NCBI GenBank assembly: GCA_044371545.1
Contig: JBILTM010000131.1
Coordinates: forward strand, 1 to 14,699
DNA from: UBA4615 sp044371545
Lineage (GTDB): Bacteria; Pseudomonadota; Gammaproteobacteria; Burkholderiales; Burkholderiaceae_E
Direction: 5' to 3'
DNA: 14,699 bases
Position numbers and translations under genes: made by a program. The notes beneath the pieces were generated by a model that worked only from the letters and a program-made list of their open reading frames with translations, had not been told where the DNA came from and searched no databases. Positions 12,694 through 14,699 of the stretch are shown in pieces. Within the stretch, counting starts at the first letter, position 1. Each line of letters starts with the position of its first letter.

Positions 12694-13880
12694 GCCCGAT
12701 GCTCGACGCCGACGACCTCGCCTTCCGCGACGAGGTCCGCGCCTTCCTGCGCGAGCGACTGACCGACGACCTGGTCCGCGCGACGCGGCTCAACACCTCG
12801 GTGTTCTCCGAGCCCGACGTCTGCCTGCGCTGGCAGCGGAGCCTCTTCGAGCGCGGCTGGGTCGCGCCGGCCTGGCCGGTCGAGCACGGCGGCGCCGGCT
12901 GGTCGCTGGTGCGCCGCTGGATCTTCGAGACCGAGCTCGCGCGCGCCGGCGCGCCGCCGCTGTCGCCGTTGGGGCTGCGGATGGCCGGACCGGTGATCAT
13001 GCGCTTCGGCACGCCCGAGCAGCGTGCGCGCTGGCTGCCGCGGATGCTGTCGGGCGAGGACGTCTGGTGCCAGGGCTACTCCGAGCCCGGCTCGGGCTCG
13101 GACCTCGCGTCGCTGAAGACCCGCGCGGTGCGCGACGGTGACGCCTACGTCGTCGACGGCACCAAGATCTGGACCACGCACGCGCACCACGCCGACATGA
13201 TGTTCGCGCTGGTGCGCACCGGCGCCGACAGCGCCCGCCGCCAGGACGGCATCAGCTTCCTGCTGATCGACATGCGCACGCCCGGCATCACCGTGCGGCC
13301 GATCCGCAGCGCGAGCGGCGACCACGAGGTCAACCAGGTGTTCTTCGACGGCGTGCGCGTGCCGCTCGCGAACCGCATCGGCGAGGAAGGGCAGGGCTGG
13401 ACGATCGCGAAGTACCTGCTCGAGTTCGAGCGCGGCGGCGCGATCGCGGCGGCGCGGCTGCGCGCGACGCTCGAGCGGGTGGTCGCGCTCGCCGACGCGC
13501 GCGGCGCGCTCGACGACGCCGACCTCGCGCTCGCGGTCTCGGCGGTCGAGGTCGACGTCGACGCGCTCGAGGCGACCGAGCTGCGGGTGATGGCGACGAT
13601 GCAGGTCGGCCAGAACCCGGGCGGCCTGGTGTCGTCGATGCTCAAGCTGCGCTGGAGCGAGCTGCAGCAGGCGATCACGCGCCTGGCGGTGCGCGCGCTC
13701 GGCGCCGACGCGCTCGCCTGGGAGACCGAGCGGCCGATGCACCTGAACCCGCCGCCCTCCGGCCTCGACGACGAGGCGCGACCGGTCGTCGCGCAGTACC
13801 TGAACGCGCGGGCCTACACCATCTTCGGCGGCTCCTCCGAGATCCAGCGCGAGATCGTCGCGCGCGAAGTGCTCGGCTGA
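12690..13880 (+). CDS. Acyl-CoA dehydrogenase, probable catalytic subunit of a heteromeric enzyme
   Basis: A 396-residue acyl-CoA dehydrogenase. Motifs: W-P-V-E-H-G-G-A-G-W (62-71), the FAD/substrate segment G-Y-S-E-P-G-S-G-S-D (129-138), D-G-T-K-I-W-T-T (156-163), E-F-E-R-G-G (245-250), where Glu247 is the candidate catalytic base in the helix-G position used by isovaleryl-CoA dehydrogenase and FadE29-type enzymes, and I-F-G-G-S-S-E-I-Q-R (378-387) near the end. The Q-x-H-G-G motif that binds FAD in homotetramers is absent and is supplied by the preceding gene's product. The two proteins are thus expected to form an alpha2beta2 enzyme with FAD at the interface, oxidising a bulky or branched acyl-CoA. 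ATG 12690 has GGAGG seven bases upstream and overlaps the previous stop, implying translational coupling. Confidence 0.9.
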   Translation: MSPMLDADDLAFRDEVRAFLRERLTDDLVRATRLNTSVFSEPDVCLRWQRSLFERGWVAPAWPVEHGGAGWSLVRRWIFETELARAGAPPLSPLGLRMAGPVIMRFGTPEQRARWLPRMLSGEDVWCQGYSEPGSGSDLASLKTRAVRDGDAYVVDGTKIWTTHAHHADMMFALVRTGADSARRQDGISFLLIDMRTPGITVRPIRSASGDHEVNQVFFDGVRVPLANRIGEEGQGWTIAKYLLEFERGGAIAAARLRATLERVVALADARGALDDADLALAVSAVEVDVDALEATELRVMATMQVGQNPGGLVSSMLKLRWSELQQAITRLAVRALGADALAWETERPMHLNPPPSGLDDEARPVVAQYLNARAYTIFGGSSEIQREIVAREVLG

Positions 13881-13894
13881 GCTTCGGCTGCGGC

Positions 13895-13940
13895 GGCGAC
13901 CGTCCGTCGCCCCGTGCGAGCGTGGCCGGCGGCGCCGGCC
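13895..13940 (+). terminator. Two GC hairpins after the acyl-CoA dehydrogenase operon, possible terminator
   Basis: GGCGAC (13895-13900) pairs with GTCGCC (13906-13911) around CGTCC, and GGCCGGC (13924-13930) pairs with GCCGGCC (13934-13940) around GGC. They lie 14 and 43 bases past the stop codon at 13880. Neither is followed by a T-tract, so termination, perhaps with Rho, is only suggested. The rest of the 13881-14028 gap holds only the next promoter element. Confidence 0.3.
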
Positions 13941-13995
13941 GACCGCCGTGCGCCCATCGGGGATGGCCGCGATGCAGGCGGGCGCCGACAGCGGG

Positions 13996-14001
13996 TAGAC
14001 T
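13996..14001 (+). promoter_or_regulatory. -10 element for the DUF2242 lipoprotein gene
   Basis: TAGACT, the same hexamer as before the DUF2946 gene. Transcription start is predicted near 14008 with a 21-base leader that contains AGGA (14017-14020). No -35 is recognised. Confidence 0.45.
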
Positions 14002-14028
14002 GAGCCGTCCGCAGTCAGGATGAATCCC

Positions 14029-14699
14029 ATGAATCGAGCCTCGCGCCACGCCGCGCCGCTGCTCCGAACGCTCGCGCTGTGCGCGGCCGCCGGGGCGGCC
14101 GCGTGCTCGTCGCTCGTGCCGGCCTCGAACCCGCGCGTCTACGAGCGCGAGTCCTTCGACGCGCGCAACGCGTTCTCGCGCGAGTTCGTCGCCTCGCCCG
14201 CGGACACCTGCAACGCGGCGCGCCGCGCGCTGCTCAGCCAGGGCTACATCGTCCAGGCGACGCAAGACGACCAGATGGACGCGCGCAAGCGCTTCCAGCC
14301 CGAGAGCGATCAGCACGTGCAGATCGAGTTCCACGTCGTCTGCTCGCCGCTCGCACGCGGGCAGCCGAGCACGATCGCCTTCGTCAGCGCCGTGCAGGAT
14401 CGCTACACCCTCAAGAAGACCCCGATGTCGGCGAGCGTGGGCGTGAGCCCGATCGGCTCGATCTCGCTGCCGCTCGCCTCGTCCACCGACTCGCTGATCA
14501 AGGTCGGCAGCGAGACCATCCCGCCGGGCCGCTTCTACGACCGGTTCTTCGACCTCGTCGAGCAGTTCCTCGCCGAGCAGAAGGGCCTCGACGAGTCGCC
14601 GGCGATGCCCGCGGCTCCGGACGCCCGCGGCGTCGCGACCACGCCGCCCGCGGCCGGCTCCGAGCGCCCTCTGCCGGTCACGCTGCCCGCGCCCCGCTG
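14029..14699 (+). CDS. DUF2242 domain lipoprotein, 3' end outside the window
   Basis: The frame is open to the right edge; about 223 residues are visible. An N-terminal signal (L-L-R-T-L-A-L-C-A-A-A-G-A-A-A-C) ends at Cys26, a plausible though not ideal lipidation site. The DUF2242 domain follows: Y-E-R-E-S-F-D-A-R-N-A-F-S-R-E-F, then D-T-C-N-A-A-R-R-A-L-L-S-Q-G-Y, K-R-F-Q-P-E-S-D-Q-H-V-Q-I-E-F-H-V-V-C, and F-Y-D-R-F-F-D-L-V-E-Q-F-L near 170-182. After about residue 190 the sequence becomes Pro/Ala-rich and probably disordered. The family is found mainly in betaproteobacteria and its function is unknown. ATG 14029 is preferred because AGGA lies eight bases upstream; ATG 14020 in the same frame overlaps that site. 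It is transcribed from its own promoter. Confidence 0.82.
   Translation, partial: MNRASRHAAPLLRTLALCAAAGAAACSSLVPASNPRVYERESFDARNAFSREFVASPADTCNAARRALLSQGYIVQATQDDQMDARKRFQPESDQHVQIEFHVVCSPLARGQPSTIAFVSAVQDRYTLKKTPMSASVGVSPIGSISLPLASSTDSLIKVGSETIPPGRFYDRFFDLVEQFLAEQKGLDESPAMPAAPDARGVATTPPAAGSERPLPVTLPAPR

Noticed and set aside
1..14699. tRNA, rRNA, CRISPR arrays, insertion sequences, phage genes or toxin-antitoxin pairs
   Set aside because: Looked for by eye on both strands. No cloverleaf-like tract, regular repeat-spacer pattern, transposase or terminal inverted repeat was found.

Overview
The window is about 14.7 kb of very GC-rich bacterial chromosome, roughly three quarters G+C judged by eye. 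Coding density is high, third codon positions are strongly G/C, and Shine-Dalgarno sites are clear. The gene families point to a betaproteobacterium, probably of the order Burkholderiales: a Bug-type solute-binding protein, DUF2242 and DUF2272 lipoproteins, a DUF2946-PCu(A)C copper pair, and several acyl-CoA dehydrogenases. I see no tRNA, rRNA, CRISPR array, insertion sequence or phage gene, and no non-coding gap longer than about 140 bases.

Layout from left to right. Positions 1-244 hold the C-terminal end of an unrecognised protein. Positions 292-1294 hold a DUF2946 protein followed by a periplasmic PCu(A)C copper chaperone, with a strong hairpin just before the chaperone's ribosome binding site. 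Positions 1324-2440 (minus strand) carry two lipoproteins: a 68-residue one that looks leaderless and a DUF2272 one. Positions 2556-3494 encode an EamA/DMT exporter whose end overlaps, tail to tail, an SbmA/ABCD-like ABC transporter (3479-5329, minus). That transporter starts head to head with a cytosolic GH84 (O-GlcNAcase-like) glycosidase (5328-6422, plus), and the two start codons share the same CATG. A PmtA-like SAM-dependent methyltransferase follows at 6441-7124 (minus).

The right half, 7235-13880, is mostly acyl-CoA metabolism. On the minus strand lie a crotonase-fold protein (10083-10967), then a Bug-family periplasmic binding protein and an AidB-like acyl-CoA dehydrogenase that appear to share a transcript (7235-9962). 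On the plus strand lie a small four-helix membrane protein (11104-11508) and two acyl-CoA dehydrogenase subunits joined by an ATGA overlap (11551-13880). One subunit of that pair keeps the catalytic half and the other keeps only part of the FAD-binding features, as in heterotetrameric acyl-CoA dehydrogenases. A reasonable inference is uptake and beta-oxidation of an unusual organic acid, but the substrate cannot be read from the sequence. The window ends inside a DUF2242 lipoprotein gene (14029 onward).

Most genes are preceded by a short A/T-rich -10-like hexamer (TAGACT, TACCAT, GACAAT, TATCAT, GATAAT and similar). These stand out against the GC-rich background and define likely promoters, including divergent pairs at 2441-2555 and 10968-11103.
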